64,000 nucleotides of DNA from G965212025 sp965212025. GTDB lineage: Bacteria > Pseudomonadota > Gammaproteobacteria > Poriferisulfidales > Oxydemutatoraceae. The translations under genes were made by a program, and so were the position numbers. The notes under the pieces were generated by a model that worked only from the letters and a program-made list of their open reading frames with translations, did not search any database and was not told the origin of the DNA. The DNA is taken from NCBI GenBank assembly GCA_965212025.1, contig OZ243039.1:372001-436000 (forward strand), in the 5' to 3' direction. Below are positions 51,280-60,493 of this stretch, piece by piece; position 1 is the first letter of the stretch, and every line of letters starts with the position of its first letter.

Positions 51280-52047
51280 TCATTGATCATACAGATTGTT
51301 AAAAGCACCGTCGTCTACTCCGTTGCCGCCCCAAATTTTTGCACGGCGATATTGCAGATACGCGCTTTTTATCACCTCATAATTGTTATCATCACCCACA
51401 CCGGTTCCTTCCAGCAGGTTGATTTTTGACAATGCACCAGCCCTGCGACTGACTGTTTCCGTCACCAAGAGCGCAGTTTCGGTTCGCGGGTCGTGTAAAA
51501 AACCAACCGGATAAATCAGAAAGTCTACAAATTGCCCCAGATGGCTCCTCATTGAGCCTGGCCCTAACAACGGCAAAACCAGGTAAGGACCCGATGGAAC
51601 TCCCCAGACTGCCAAAGTCTGACCAAAATCTCTTTTGTGACTCTCTAGCCCCAGACCAGATGCCCGATCCGCCAAACCGCCCACGCCAATCGTGCTGTTT
51701 ACACCCAGCCGTCCAAGGTCAGTGGCCGCATCCCACGCTTCTCCCTGTAGCAAACTGTTCACGGCACTTGGCAGGTCGTGCAAATTGAGAAAAAAGTTAC
51801 GGATTCCATCACGCACTGCTTCCGACGCCAGTGCTTCATAGCTTTTGGCGATGGGTTTCAACACCAAGCCATCAAAGTGCCTGTTGAACGTAAAAACAGC
51901 CTGATTGAAGGATTTCCAAGGATCCTTGCCTACGACTCTGCTTTCCGTGGGCGTTGACGAACTCTCCACCTGCGGCTCATTCATCGCCGCGCAACCGCCC
52001 AGGAAGGCAAGTGCCGTGAGCAAGCAAAAAATTTTCCGTGCGTCCAT
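51280..52047 (-). CDS. mlaA: MlaA/VacJ outer-membrane lipoprotein
   Basis: 255 residues with lipobox FLGGCAAM. It is the outer-membrane part of the Mla pathway that removes misplaced phospholipids from the outer leaflet. DPWKSFNQAVFTFNRHFDG, NFFLNLHDLPSAVNSLLQG, LGRLGVNSTIGVGGL and SGPYLVLPLLGPGSMR are diagnostic. No other mla genes are adjacent. It lies 9 bp after argG on the same strand. Confidence 0.94.
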   Translation of the reverse strand: MDARKIFCLLTALAFLGGCAAMNEPQVESSSTPTESRVVGKDPWKSFNQAVFTFNRHFDGLVLKPIAKSYEALASEAVRDGIRNFFLNLHDLPSAVNSLLQGEAWDAATDLGRLGVNSTIGVGGLADRASGLGLESHKRDFGQTLAVWGVPSGPYLVLPLLGPGSMRSHLGQFVDFLIYPVGFLHDPRTETALLVTETVSRRAGALSKINLLEGTGVGDDNNYEVIKSAYLQYRRAKIWGGNGVDDGAFNNLYDQ

Positions 52048-52056
52048 CTGCTAATC

Positions 52057-53256
52057 CTACCGAGCGTTCCTACGTGCTGCAAGTTTGATGCGAAGGGCAC
52101 TCAAGGCAATGAAACCGCCGGCATCCCCCTGACAATAAGCCCCCTCATCGCTGTCGAAACTCGCCACCCGTTCGTCAAAAAGCGAATGCTCCGATTTGCG
52201 GCCGTCAACACGCACATTTCCTTTGTGCAACATCAGCCTCACCACTCCGCTCACGCATGTTTGCGTGGCGTCCACAAATTTTTGCAAAGCCAAACGCTCA
52301 TCGCTCCACCAAAGCCCGTTATAGATCAGTCGCGCATAACGCAGCATCAGCTCCTCTTTGAGGTGCATCACCTCACGGTCCAAAACCAAACTTTCCAAAG
52401 CCCGACGGGCGGCAAGAATAACTGTGCCACCGGGGGTTTCATAGCAACCACGCGATTTCATGCCAACGCAACGGTTTTCCACCATATCCACACGCCCTAT
52501 TCCGTGTTGACCGGCAAGCTGATTCAGCTGCTCAAGCAGCACTGACGGTGACTGTTCATTGCCGTTGATCGCCACCAGATCACCGGTGTGAAACGCAAGC
52601 TCCAGAGTCACCGGGTCTTGAGGTGCCTCAGCGATGGAAACCGTTCGCCTCCACAAGGATTGCGCTGGAGCCTTCCACGGATCTTCAAGCAGACCCCCTT
52701 CATAAGAAATATGGAGCAAGTTGGCATCCATTGAGTAGGGGCTTTTTTCCTCCTGCCTTTCCATTTCCAGCCCCTGTGCCTCGGCATAATCCAGCAGGGA
52801 TTTTCGGGAATCGAACTGCCACTCCCGCCATGGAGCCACGATGCGCACATCCGGTTGCAAGGCATAGGCGGAGAGCTCAAAGCGAAGCTGATCATTTCCC
52901 TTGCCAGTAGCACCATGCGCTATGGTTTTCGCCCCTTCCAAAGCGGCAATTTTTAACAGGTGCTTTACGATCAGTGGACGCGAGATCGACGATCCCAGCA
53001 AATAATTCCCTTCATAAACCGCGTTGGCACGAAACATGGGCCAAACAAAGTCGCGCACAAACTCCTCACGCAAGTCGCTCACGTGCACCGACTCGGCACC
53101 AAGCCCCCGTGCCCGCAACCGTGCTGATTCCAGCTCCTCTCCCTGCCCGATATCTGCAGTAAAAGTCACGACTTGGTAGCCACGCTCCGCCTGCAGCCAG
53201 CGAACGATGACCGATGAGTCCAGGCCACCAGAATACGCGAGTACAATTTTCTCCAT
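52057..53256 (-). CDS. argG: Argininosuccinate synthase
   Basis: 399 residues from the ATG at 53256; the frame is open upstream, but MEKIVLAYSGGLDSS is the true N terminus. It joins citrulline and aspartate using ATP in arginine synthesis. P-loop AYSGGLDSSVIV, AHGATGKGNDQLRFEL, REWQFDSRK, YSMDANLLHISYEGG, VENRCVGMKSRGCYETPGG are visible. Divergent from pyrC. Confidence 0.96.
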   Translation of the reverse strand: MEKIVLAYSGGLDSSVIVRWLQAERGYQVVTFTADIGQGEELESARLRARGLGAESVHVSDLREEFVRDFVWPMFRANAVYEGNYLLGSSISRPLIVKHLLKIAALEGAKTIAHGATGKGNDQLRFELSAYALQPDVRIVAPWREWQFDSRKSLLDYAEAQGLEMERQEEKSPYSMDANLLHISYEGGLLEDPWKAPAQSLWRRTVSIAEAPQDPVTLELAFHTGDLVAINGNEQSPSVLLEQLNQLAGQHGIGRVDMVENRCVGMKSRGCYETPGGTVILAARRALESLVLDREVMHLKEELMLRYARLIYNGLWWSDERLALQKFVDATQTCVSGVVRLMLHKGNVRVDGRKSEHSLFDERVASFDSDEGAYCQGDAGGFIALSALRIKLAARRNAR

Positions 53257-53409
53257 CGGAGGTTCCCCTGAATCTAAAAAAAGCCGCTGTCCAAGCAGCC
53301 TGACATAAAACAACGCCCCTGCAAAAGGCAAGACTTTTTTAGCATTTAGCTCCCAAAAACAAGCGAAAAGCCGGAATGCCATCCGATGCTCCGTGATAGC
53401 ATCAAAGAC

Positions 53410-54477
53410 ATGCCAAGCACTCAACCCACCACCCTTACCATCACGCAACCGGACGACTGGCACGTGCATTTCAGGCAGGCGGAACTTTTACGCTGGGCTT
53501 TGCCACACACCACCCGAGTATTCGCCCGTGCGGTAGCCATGCCCAACGTGCATCCACCCCTGGACAGCATGGCCGCATGCGAAAAGTACCACAAAGTACT
53601 GTGCAGTAACACGAGCAGGCACTTTCATCCACTCGTTGCCTTTCATTTGAGTGATCATACCGGCGCCGGCGATATCTACGCGCTTCGCCAACAAAAAGAC
53701 GGGTCGGAAGCCAATTTTATCGCTGGCGCCAAACTGTACCCACGAGGGGCAACCACAAATTCCGAGCATGGTGTCAGTGATATCCGCTACATTCAGTCTG
53801 CCCTGTCCGCATTACAGGAATGCGGTCTTCCTTTGCTGGTGCACGGAGAGAATCCCAACCCAAAAACAGACGTTTATGATCGTGAAAAAGTCTACATTGA
53901 CGAAGTCCTTGAACCATTACGCCGCACATTTCCGGAGCTAAAGATTGTGCTGGAACACATCACGACCAACGACGCTGTCTCCTGGGTACGCAGCCATCCT
54001 TTGAATGCCGCAACCATCACTCCACATCACCTGCTGTTGAACAGGAGTGATTTGTTTGACGGGGGATTGCGCCCGCACCGTTACTGCCTGCCACTCGCCA
54101 AAAGGGAAGAACACCGGCTCGGCCTGGTGGCGGCGGCTTGCAGTGGTGAAGCGTGTTTTTTTGCCGGAACAGACAGTGCCCCGCACTACGTCAGAGACAA
54201 AGAAAGCGATTGCGGCTGTGCCGGCATTTTCAACGCCCCGACCGCGCTGGAAACTTACACTGAGATTTTTGAACAGGCAGAGAGTCTGGACAAGCTGGAA
54301 GCTTTTATGAGCGTCAACGGCGCCCATTTTTACGGCCGCGAACAAAATCGCAAAACCATCACTTTAAGGCGCATGTCCTGGCAGGTTCCCAAAACCTTGG
54401 AGGCAGGGGAAAACGCGTGTGTTCCTTTCAGGGCAGGAGAAACTCTTTCCTGGCGCGTACAGTCACAGGATTCATAG
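53410..54477 (+). CDS. pyrC: Dihydroorotase
   Basis: About 355 residues from ATG 53410. It cyclises carbamoyl-aspartate in pyrimidine synthesis. Metal and active-site motifs of the short (type II) enzyme: DDWHVHFRQ, AKLYPRGATTNS (carbamylated Lys), LLVHGE, LEHITTNDAV, GTDSAPH, CGCAGIFNAPTAL, and the C-terminal FRAGETLSWRV. rnt follows after 7 bp. Confidence 0.95.
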   Translation: MPSTQPTTLTITQPDDWHVHFRQAELLRWALPHTTRVFARAVAMPNVHPPLDSMAACEKYHKVLCSNTSRHFHPLVAFHLSDHTGAGDIYALRQQKDGSEANFIAGAKLYPRGATTNSEHGVSDIRYIQSALSALQECGLPLLVHGENPNPKTDVYDREKVYIDEVLEPLRRTFPELKIVLEHITTNDAVSWVRSHPLNAATITPHHLLLNRSDLFDGGLRPHRYCLPLAKREEHRLGLVAAACSGEACFFAGTDSAPHYVRDKESDCGCAGIFNAPTALETYTEIFEQAESLDKLEAFMSVNGAHFYGREQNRKTITLRRMSWQVPKTLEAGENACVPFRAGETLSWRVQSQDS

Positions 54478-54484
54478 CCTCACA

Positions 54485-55105
54485 GTGACAAAGAATTTAA
54501 TCAAAAGGCGTTTTCGGGGATTTTTACCCGTCGTCGTAGACGTGGAAACCGGCGGTCTGATAGCTGCTACTGACGCTTTACTGGAAGTTGCAGCCATCAC
54601 GACTAAGCTGAATGGAGAAGGACAGCTTTCCCAAGACCGGGTATGGCACGCACATATCAAGCCTTTTGATGGAGCCCGTCTGGATCAGAAGGCACTGAAG
54701 ATCAACCAGATACTTGAACCTTTCCACCCCCTGAGAATGGCATTGTCTGAACAGGATGCGCTGGAATCCCTGCACTCAATGATCCGCGAATGCCTGGAAT
54801 CCAGTGAATGCTCACGAGCCATTCTGGTCGGTCACAACGCCTTCTTTGATCTTTCTTTTATCAAGACTGCGTGGCAGCGGAACAAACTGCCGGATTTCCC
54901 TTTCCATTCCTTTTCCAACATAGACACCGTAAGCCTTGGCGTACTGGCTCACGGTCAGACCGTGCTTTCCAAAATTGCAGTTGCTGCCGGCCTGGAATGG
55001 GATGAAGCCGAAGCACACTCGGCACTGTATGACGCGCAAATGACCGCGGAAATTTTCTGTCGCATTTTTAACAGTTGGCACAGGCAGGAAAGACATCAGG
55101 CATAA
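54485..55105 (+). CDS. rnt: Ribonuclease T
   Basis: 206 residues from a GTG at 54485. DEDDh exonuclease that trims tRNA and other stable RNA 3' ends. Catalytic residues in VDVETGGLIAATDALLEVA, GHNAFFDLSFI and AEAHSALYDAQMTAEIF. It directly follows pyrC, an arrangement found in other gammaproteobacteria. It is relevant to the tRNA 3'-end arrays here because it matures tRNA 3' ends. Confidence 0.95.
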   Translation: MTKNLIKRRFRGFLPVVVDVETGGLIAATDALLEVAAITTKLNGEGQLSQDRVWHAHIKPFDGARLDQKALKINQILEPFHPLRMALSEQDALESLHSMIRECLESSECSRAILVGHNAFFDLSFIKTAWQRNKLPDFPFHSFSNIDTVSLGVLAHGQTVLSKIAVAAGLEWDEAEAHSALYDAQMTAEIFCRIFNSWHRQERHQA

Positions 55106-55336
55106 CCCGGGTCAGTGCCGCCACTTGCCTTGTCCCCCAACCCCTCAAATCCCAAGCCGCACCTGCGAGGCACGCAGATCAAATGAAACACAGACAAAGG
55201 CATCAGTACCTTTATTCCCCTAAAAAAACCGCTGTTCCGCCCGAAAATCCGATCGGAATCAAAACTATGGCACACTTAAAAACTGTCAACCAAGGCAGTT
55301 GTTGAAACGACAACTGCCTCGCACTGACAAACAAAA

Positions 55337-55807
55337 ATGGAAAACAACACTCTCAAAATGAACCCGGGCCTACTCTCACCAGTGATGGTGGAAAACCCCG
55401 GGCACTTGCACACCAAAGCGGCATTCAGTAATGGCGACTTTGGTATCTGGCTTTTTCACGAGGACTGTCTCAAGTTCATGGATAGGGTGATCAAGAAACA
55501 CCCCGACGGCTTTTTTGACATGATCTTTGCCGACCCCCCTTATTTTCTTTCCAATGGCGGCATAACCTGCCATGCTGGAAAAATGGTCAAAGTAGACAAG
55601 GGGGCGGAGCTTAATCACGCATTCAACCTAGGTTGGATTAAGCGCTGCCAGAAGCTTCTGAAGCCCAATGGAACCATCTGGGTCTCTGGTACGCATCATG
55701 TTATTCATTCAATTGGGTTTGCCATGCAACAGCTAGGCATGAAAATTTTGAACGATATTGTTTGGCAGAAAAGCGTTCACGCCATACATTCAACTACGCG
55801 AAAATGA
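55337..55807 (+). pseudogene. Truncated DNA adenine methyltransferase (restriction-modification remnant)
   Basis: The first ~145 codons keep the N-terminal part of an amino-methyltransferase: FHEDCLKFMDRVIKKH, catalytic MIFADPPYFLSNGG, KRCQKLLKPNGTIWVSGTHHVIHSIGFAMQQLGMKILNDIVWQK. After IVWQK the frame shifts and the substrate-binding region is missing. The next frame (55762) picks up a later part (RHTFNYAKMKQINGGKQMKSVW). The SAM-binding FxGxG region is absent. It cannot be an active enzyme. Confidence 0.85.
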
Positions 55808-56142
55808 AACAAATAAATGGTGGCAAGCAAATGAAGTCGGTGTGGACATTCCCCGCAGCGGGGCGGGAGGAGAAAAAATATCAGCGGGTGCCGGGTTCGG
55901 TTGATGAAAAACTACAAACCTGTGATTTCAAACGTAAACAGTACATAAAGCTGGTTTCGGAACTTGGATTAAAGGTTGAATATGTCTATGTGCTGAGCGA
56001 GTGGTTCAGGGAGAAACGCTACGAAGACGTGCTTTGCTATATCAAAAGCGTAAAATGCCACTATAAATTTGACGAACTTCCCGTCAAATGGCTGAGTTTA
56101 CCCACGAGGGAAAACCAGTATCAGGCGGGAATTTCTTCCTGA
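55762..56142 (+). pseudogene. Fused remnants of a methyltransferase and probably its restriction enzyme
   Basis: The first part (HTFNYAKMKQINGGKQMKSVWTFP) continues the methyltransferase of 55337-55807. The remainder (KRKQYIKLVSELGLKVEYVYVL, RYEDVLCYIKSVKCHY, FDELPVKWLSLP) looks like the C terminus of a different protein, plausibly the cognate endonuclease. Internal deletions joined them. The overall picture is a decayed type II system. Confidence 0.65.
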
Positions 56143-56243
56143 AAAAAGACACTTTGAGACGGCACCCCGGGAGAGGGTTCAAACTTCATACGCCGCTTTA
56201 TTCCTGCCTTGCCGGAAAGCACAGGAGGTGGGAAGCCGGGTAA

Positions 56244-59200
56244 TCATGCCCCCCGGTGCCGTTGCCCAGACGGCAAGAACGCGTAAAGCTGCCTGCGCAA
56301 GTCATCGGCAATGAGATAAAAACAAGGCAGCAGTACGAGAATCAGTACTGTCGAAAAAATCAGGCCAAACCCCAAACTGACCGCCATGGGCGACAGGAAG
56401 GCGGTTTGCCCGCTGGCAAAGAAAATCAAAGGCGTGACACCCAGAAACGTAGTGACCGTAGTCAGCAAGATGGGGCGCATGCGCTTGACTCCCGCTGCGA
56501 CCAGCGCGTCTTCCCGACTCAGACCCCGCTTTAACTGTTTGCCGGCCTCGTCTATCAGAATCAGCGAATCGTTGACAATGATCCCGATTAACGCGACCAG
56601 ACCAACCATGGAAACAAATTGCAGATTATAACCAAACAGCAAATGGCCAAAGACAACTCCAATAAAGCCAAAAGGGATGGAAGCCATCACGACAAGAGGT
56701 GCCAGAAGCGTGCGGAACAAAATGACAAGAATAAAAAACACGAGAAAAAACGCGATCCCGGTGGCGAGGTACAGACCCTCGAAAGACTCAACGGTATCTC
56801 TCTTTTCCCCAAGATAGACCAGCTTACTATCAGGGTTGGCTGCAAACCCTGGAGCAAAAAGCTCTTCTATCAAGTCATAAACCTCAAGCGCGGTCACCAC
56901 CTCGCTGTCAACATCGGCGCTGATGGTCACCACACGATATCCGTCAAGGTGACGCACCGTACCAAGACCTCTCCGGAGGTCACTATCGGTCACTTCGGAA
57001 AAATAAATGGTTCTGCCATCCGCCAAAACAATGGGAAGATTGTCCAAAAGTGCGCTGTCCTTACGCATGTCGGGAGGAAAGACCACGCGCACCGGAAACT
57101 GCTTGTTACCCAGATTGACATAAGCCACTTCGCTGCCGTTGTAGCCAATACGAATAATGTCTGCAATGTCTTTTGAGCTCAGCCCAAGCTCCTGGCCTTT
57201 TTCATTGAGTCGATAGCGAAACTCAAGTTTGCCCGGCTCCAGGTTATGCCGCACGTCGTGAACCCCGGGGATTTCCTGTAAAAAGGCAACCATCTTCTGC
57301 ACCGATGTTGACAGCCTGCCGTTATCGGCTTCGATGATTCCCAGCTCCACATCCGAACCTGGCGGGCCGGCTTCGGGACGTCGAATGAAAAAACGCTTGA
57401 TGTCTGGAATGCCAGCCAACTCCTGGCGAAGTAGCGCGACAATTTCTTCGGTTCCCCGTTCCCTCACCCCTTCCGGCGGGTAAGAAAGATTCACCAAAGG
57501 AGTCAGGTAACGCTCCACGAACGTTTCAGGCTTGCGCTTTGTCATGACCAAAGTCATTTGCACGTAATTGCTCGACAGATCAACCGAATTGAAATCATTG
57601 AAACGCAGACCCACATTCGTCAGCACTGTCTCCAGCTCTTCCTCTCGACCGGAAAACACGCGTGCCACGGCAGCTTCCATTTTCTCAGCCAGTTCGCGCG
57701 AATGCTCCAGACTAAACGTATTCGGCGCTTCAACATTGACAAAAAACCAATCTGTTTCCACTTTGCCGAATAGCTGAAACGGAATGCGTGTTGTGGCGGT
57801 CACCACCGACACGACCAGGATTCCCAACACAGCCACGAGTACGACGTAACGGACACGCATCGCGCGGCGCACCCAATCGGTGTAACGAGCAAGCAATTTC
57901 TCCCAGACCCGGTGAACTTTGCGCACCTGCAAGCGGGTGTGACGGAAAGCCATTTCAGCGTGGCTGGGAAGGATCAGAAAAGCCTCCAGCAAGGAACCAA
58001 ACAAAGCACCGGACACCACAACCGGAATCACCATCACAAAAGTCCCAATCTGTCCGCTGATAAAAAGCAAAGGCAAAAAAGCAACAACTGTGGTCAGTGC
58101 AGCGGTCACTACGGGGCCAATCATTTCGCGGGCACCGTCCACGACTGCCCGCTGCAGGGGAACCCCTGCTTCCAAATGCCGATAGATGTTTTCGCTGACA
58201 ATAATCGCGTCATCGACGATCATGCCCAAGACCACCAGAAAGGCGAACATGGAGACCATATTCACGGTGAACCCAAAAATCTGCATGGTGATCACTCCGA
58301 TCAAAAGCGATACCGGAATCCCCAAAGCAGCAATCAGCGCGATGCGCGCATCAAGCAACCAATACAGTGCCAAAAGCAGCAAAACCAAACCAATGACACC
58401 AGAAGTGAACACCGTATCAAGGCGGTTTTTGATATACACCGATAAGTCTGTGTGGTAACCCAGAGCCACACCAGGCGCGATTTTCCCGTCCAGATCAGCC
58501 ACCAGCTCGCGCACCAGTTCAGCCACTTCTATGGTCGAGGCTCCCATATTTTTTGTCACCACGAGATTCAGTGCCGGTTTGCCGCGAAAACGCCCAAGTG
58601 TCTCGGCTTCCTCCAGGCGAAAATCCACATCGGCAACCTCTCTTAGCTGTAGTTGCGCTCCTTTCGAATTGGTTTTAATCGGTAGGCCGCCCAGCCGCTC
58701 CAGAGCCAGAGGAAAACCTATGCCGCGTAGCTGTATCTCTCCGGCATTTGCATTCAGCGTGCCACCTGGCCGGTCGCCCAGGTTCGATTTCAACGCCCGA
58801 ATGATTTCTTCTATCCCAACTCCCTTCGCTGCGGCCAGAAGCGGATTGACTGTCACCAGTAATTCCACCTCTCTTTCCCCGGCGATGCTGACTCCAGCAA
58901 CGCCATCCACCGCTTGCAGGCGTCGTTTCATGTCCTCTCCAGCCTTTGCCAAAGTCTTTTCGCCGACGTCGCCATACACGCTGGCACTGATCACGGGAAA
59001 GCGGGTTTTCAGTTGCCTGATCTTTGTTCTTTCTGCCACTTCTGGCAGGCTTCTCAAGGCATCGATTTCTGTTCTTAAGTCTCGTGTAAATTCATCAGAG
59101 TTCGTGCCCGACTTCAATTTGACAGTGATGCTGGAAAAACCTTCGCGACTATCCGATTCAATGGTGCGAATATCGCTCATGTCCAGCAGAACTTCTTCAA

Positions 59201-59393
59201 TGGGAACTGTGATCTGCCGTTCCACCTCAACGGGTGGAGCCCCTTCATAGCGTGTCGAGATCTGCACCACATTCGTGTCTATTACCGGAAACATTTCCTG
59301 CGGCATGGAGTACCAGGAAATGACACCAACGACCACCAACAGTAACAACATGATGTTCGTCACCAGTGCATTGCGAACTGCCCAGGCAATCAT
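56244..59393 (-). CDS. RND-family efflux transporter (HAE1/AcrB-like), orphan
   Basis: 1049 residues from the ATG at 59393 (IAWAVRNALVTNIMLLLLVV); the upstream open frame has no homology. Twelve membrane helices with two large periplasmic loops. TM4 holds the proton-relay Asp pair (GMIVDDAIIVSENIYRHLE). VVAFLPLLFISGQIG and the second-half repeat IVNDSLILIDEAGKQLKRG are visible. It pumps lipophilic compounds or envelope components out. The usual membrane-fusion partner and outer-membrane channel are not adjacent on either side, so partners must be elsewhere. Substrate is unknown. Confidence 0.93.
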   Translation of the reverse strand: MIAWAVRNALVTNIMLLLLVVVGVISWYSMPQEMFPVIDTNVVQISTRYEGAPPVEVERQITVPIEEVLLDMSDIRTIESDSREGFSSITVKLKSGTNSDEFTRDLRTEIDALRSLPEVAERTKIRQLKTRFPVISASVYGDVGEKTLAKAGEDMKRRLQAVDGVAGVSIAGEREVELLVTVNPLLAAAKGVGIEEIIRALKSNLGDRPGGTLNANAGEIQLRGIGFPLALERLGGLPIKTNSKGAQLQLREVADVDFRLEEAETLGRFRGKPALNLVVTKNMGASTIEVAELVRELVADLDGKIAPGVALGYHTDLSVYIKNRLDTVFTSGVIGLVLLLLALYWLLDARIALIAALGIPVSLLIGVITMQIFGFTVNMVSMFAFLVVLGMIVDDAIIVSENIYRHLEAGVPLQRAVVDGAREMIGPVVTAALTTVVAFLPLLFISGQIGTFVMVIPVVVSGALFGSLLEAFLILPSHAEMAFRHTRLQVRKVHRVWEKLLARYTDWVRRAMRVRYVVLVAVLGILVVSVVTATTRIPFQLFGKVETDWFFVNVEAPNTFSLEHSRELAEKMEAAVARVFSGREEELETVLTNVGLRFNDFNSVDLSSNYVQMTLVMTKRKPETFVERYLTPLVNLSYPPEGVRERGTEEIVALLRQELAGIPDIKRFFIRRPEAGPPGSDVELGIIEADNGRLSTSVQKMVAFLQEIPGVHDVRHNLEPGKLEFRYRLNEKGQELGLSSKDIADIIRIGYNGSEVAYVNLGNKQFPVRVVFPPDMRKDSALLDNLPIVLADGRTIYFSEVTDSDLRRGLGTVRHLDGYRVVTISADVDSEVVTALEVYDLIEELFAPGFAANPDSKLVYLGEKRDTVESFEGLYLATGIAFFLVFFILVILFRTLLAPLVVMASIPFGFIGVVFGHLLFGYNLQFVSMVGLVALIGIIVNDSLILIDEAGKQLKRGLSREDALVAAGVKRMRPILLTTVTTFLGVTPLIFFASGQTAFLSPMAVSLGFGLIFSTVLILVLLPCFYLIADDLRRQLYAFLPSGQRHRGA

Positions 59394-59869
59394 CAGGGGG
59401 AAATCAGCTTGGTGGGTAGCGGGTAAGACAAAGAAAAAGGAAAACCACCGCCTTCGAGTAAATTCCGAGGCACTTTGCCGGGCAAAAACGGAAAACCACA
59501 ATCGTCACAGCCTAAAAACACGCTATTGCCAAAGCTCGGCATCCCACCATTTCCGTCTTTTGCTGCCACGACAGTAAGGCCAGACACATGGTTACCCAAA
59601 CACAGCGCGCCATCGGCACTCCCTGGAAACATTCATCAAGACTCCGGAAGTTGACCAAGGGCGGATTTTAGTACATCCTTGGCACAATCAAATTGGTCGC
59701 TGCGGCTGACTTGCGCCGTCTCACGATGAGCATGCGTTTCCTGTTGGAGAACGGATCTCTTTTTCGGTAGCATCCAATCTGTTTTGATCTGTTTTTTCAC
59801 TGGCAGATCAGGAACCCGCGCAACATAAGTATCTTGTGCTCTAGCGTATAACCGGACGGAGGGTAGCTC
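59394..59869. other. Divergent promoter region between the RND gene and petA
   Basis: About 475 bp. It should hold the promoters of both flanking genes; I see no clear boxes and no convincing gene. Confidence 0.4.
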
Positions 59870-60493
59870 ATGCGGACACTGGAAGTCGCAGACAAGAAGC
59901 GTCGTAGCTTCTTGTTGAAATCCGTAAGCATTATCGGTGGAGCCGGGGCAGCTGTAGCTTCCTGGCCGTTCATTGCGTCTATGAGCCCGACAGCACGCGC
60001 CAGGGCACTCGGTGGCCCCATTGAAGTCAATATCAAACGGTTGCGCGCGGGAGAATTGCAACGAGACAAGTGGCGGGGCAAGCCGATTTGGGTGGTTAGT
60101 CGTACTCAGGCAATGCTGGACACACTCAGCAAAGACACGAAGGATCTGCGCGATCCAAATTCAAACATCCTTCAACAACCTCCGTACGCCAAAAACCGCT
60201 ATCGCTCCATCAAGCCCGAATACCTGGTTCTGGTGGGCATTTGCACACATCTGGGTTGTTCACCCACCTTTCGACCAACACCAGGAGCCGAAGACCTGGG
60301 CGCCGACTGGCCTGGGGGATTCTACTGCGCTTGCCACGGTTCACGCTACGATTTGTCGGGCAGGGTATTCAAGCATGTGCCTGCACCCATTAATTTGCTG
60401 GTTCCGCCCTACCATTTTGTAGCCAAAGATATCATCGTGATCGGCCAAGATCCGGATTCAGCAAAAGCAGACTCCCCGGAAACAAAAGCATGA
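59870..60493 (+). CDS. petA: Ubiquinol-cytochrome c reductase Rieske iron-sulfur subunit
   Basis: 207 residues. It starts with a twin-arginine-type signal/anchor (KKRRSFLLKSVSIIGGAGAAVASW), so it folds before export. The 2Fe-2S ligands are in CTHLGC and CACHGS. It passes electrons from ubiquinol to cytochrome c1. Its stop overlaps the petB start by 4 bp. Promoter is not evident. Confidence 0.96.
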   Translation: MRTLEVADKKRRSFLLKSVSIIGGAGAAVASWPFIASMSPTARARALGGPIEVNIKRLRAGELQRDKWRGKPIWVVSRTQAMLDTLSKDTKDLRDPNSNILQQPPYAKNRYRSIKPEYLVLVGICTHLGCSPTFRPTPGAEDLGADWPGGFYCACHGSRYDLSGRVFKHVPAPINLLVPPYHFVAKDIIVIGQDPDSAKADSPETKA

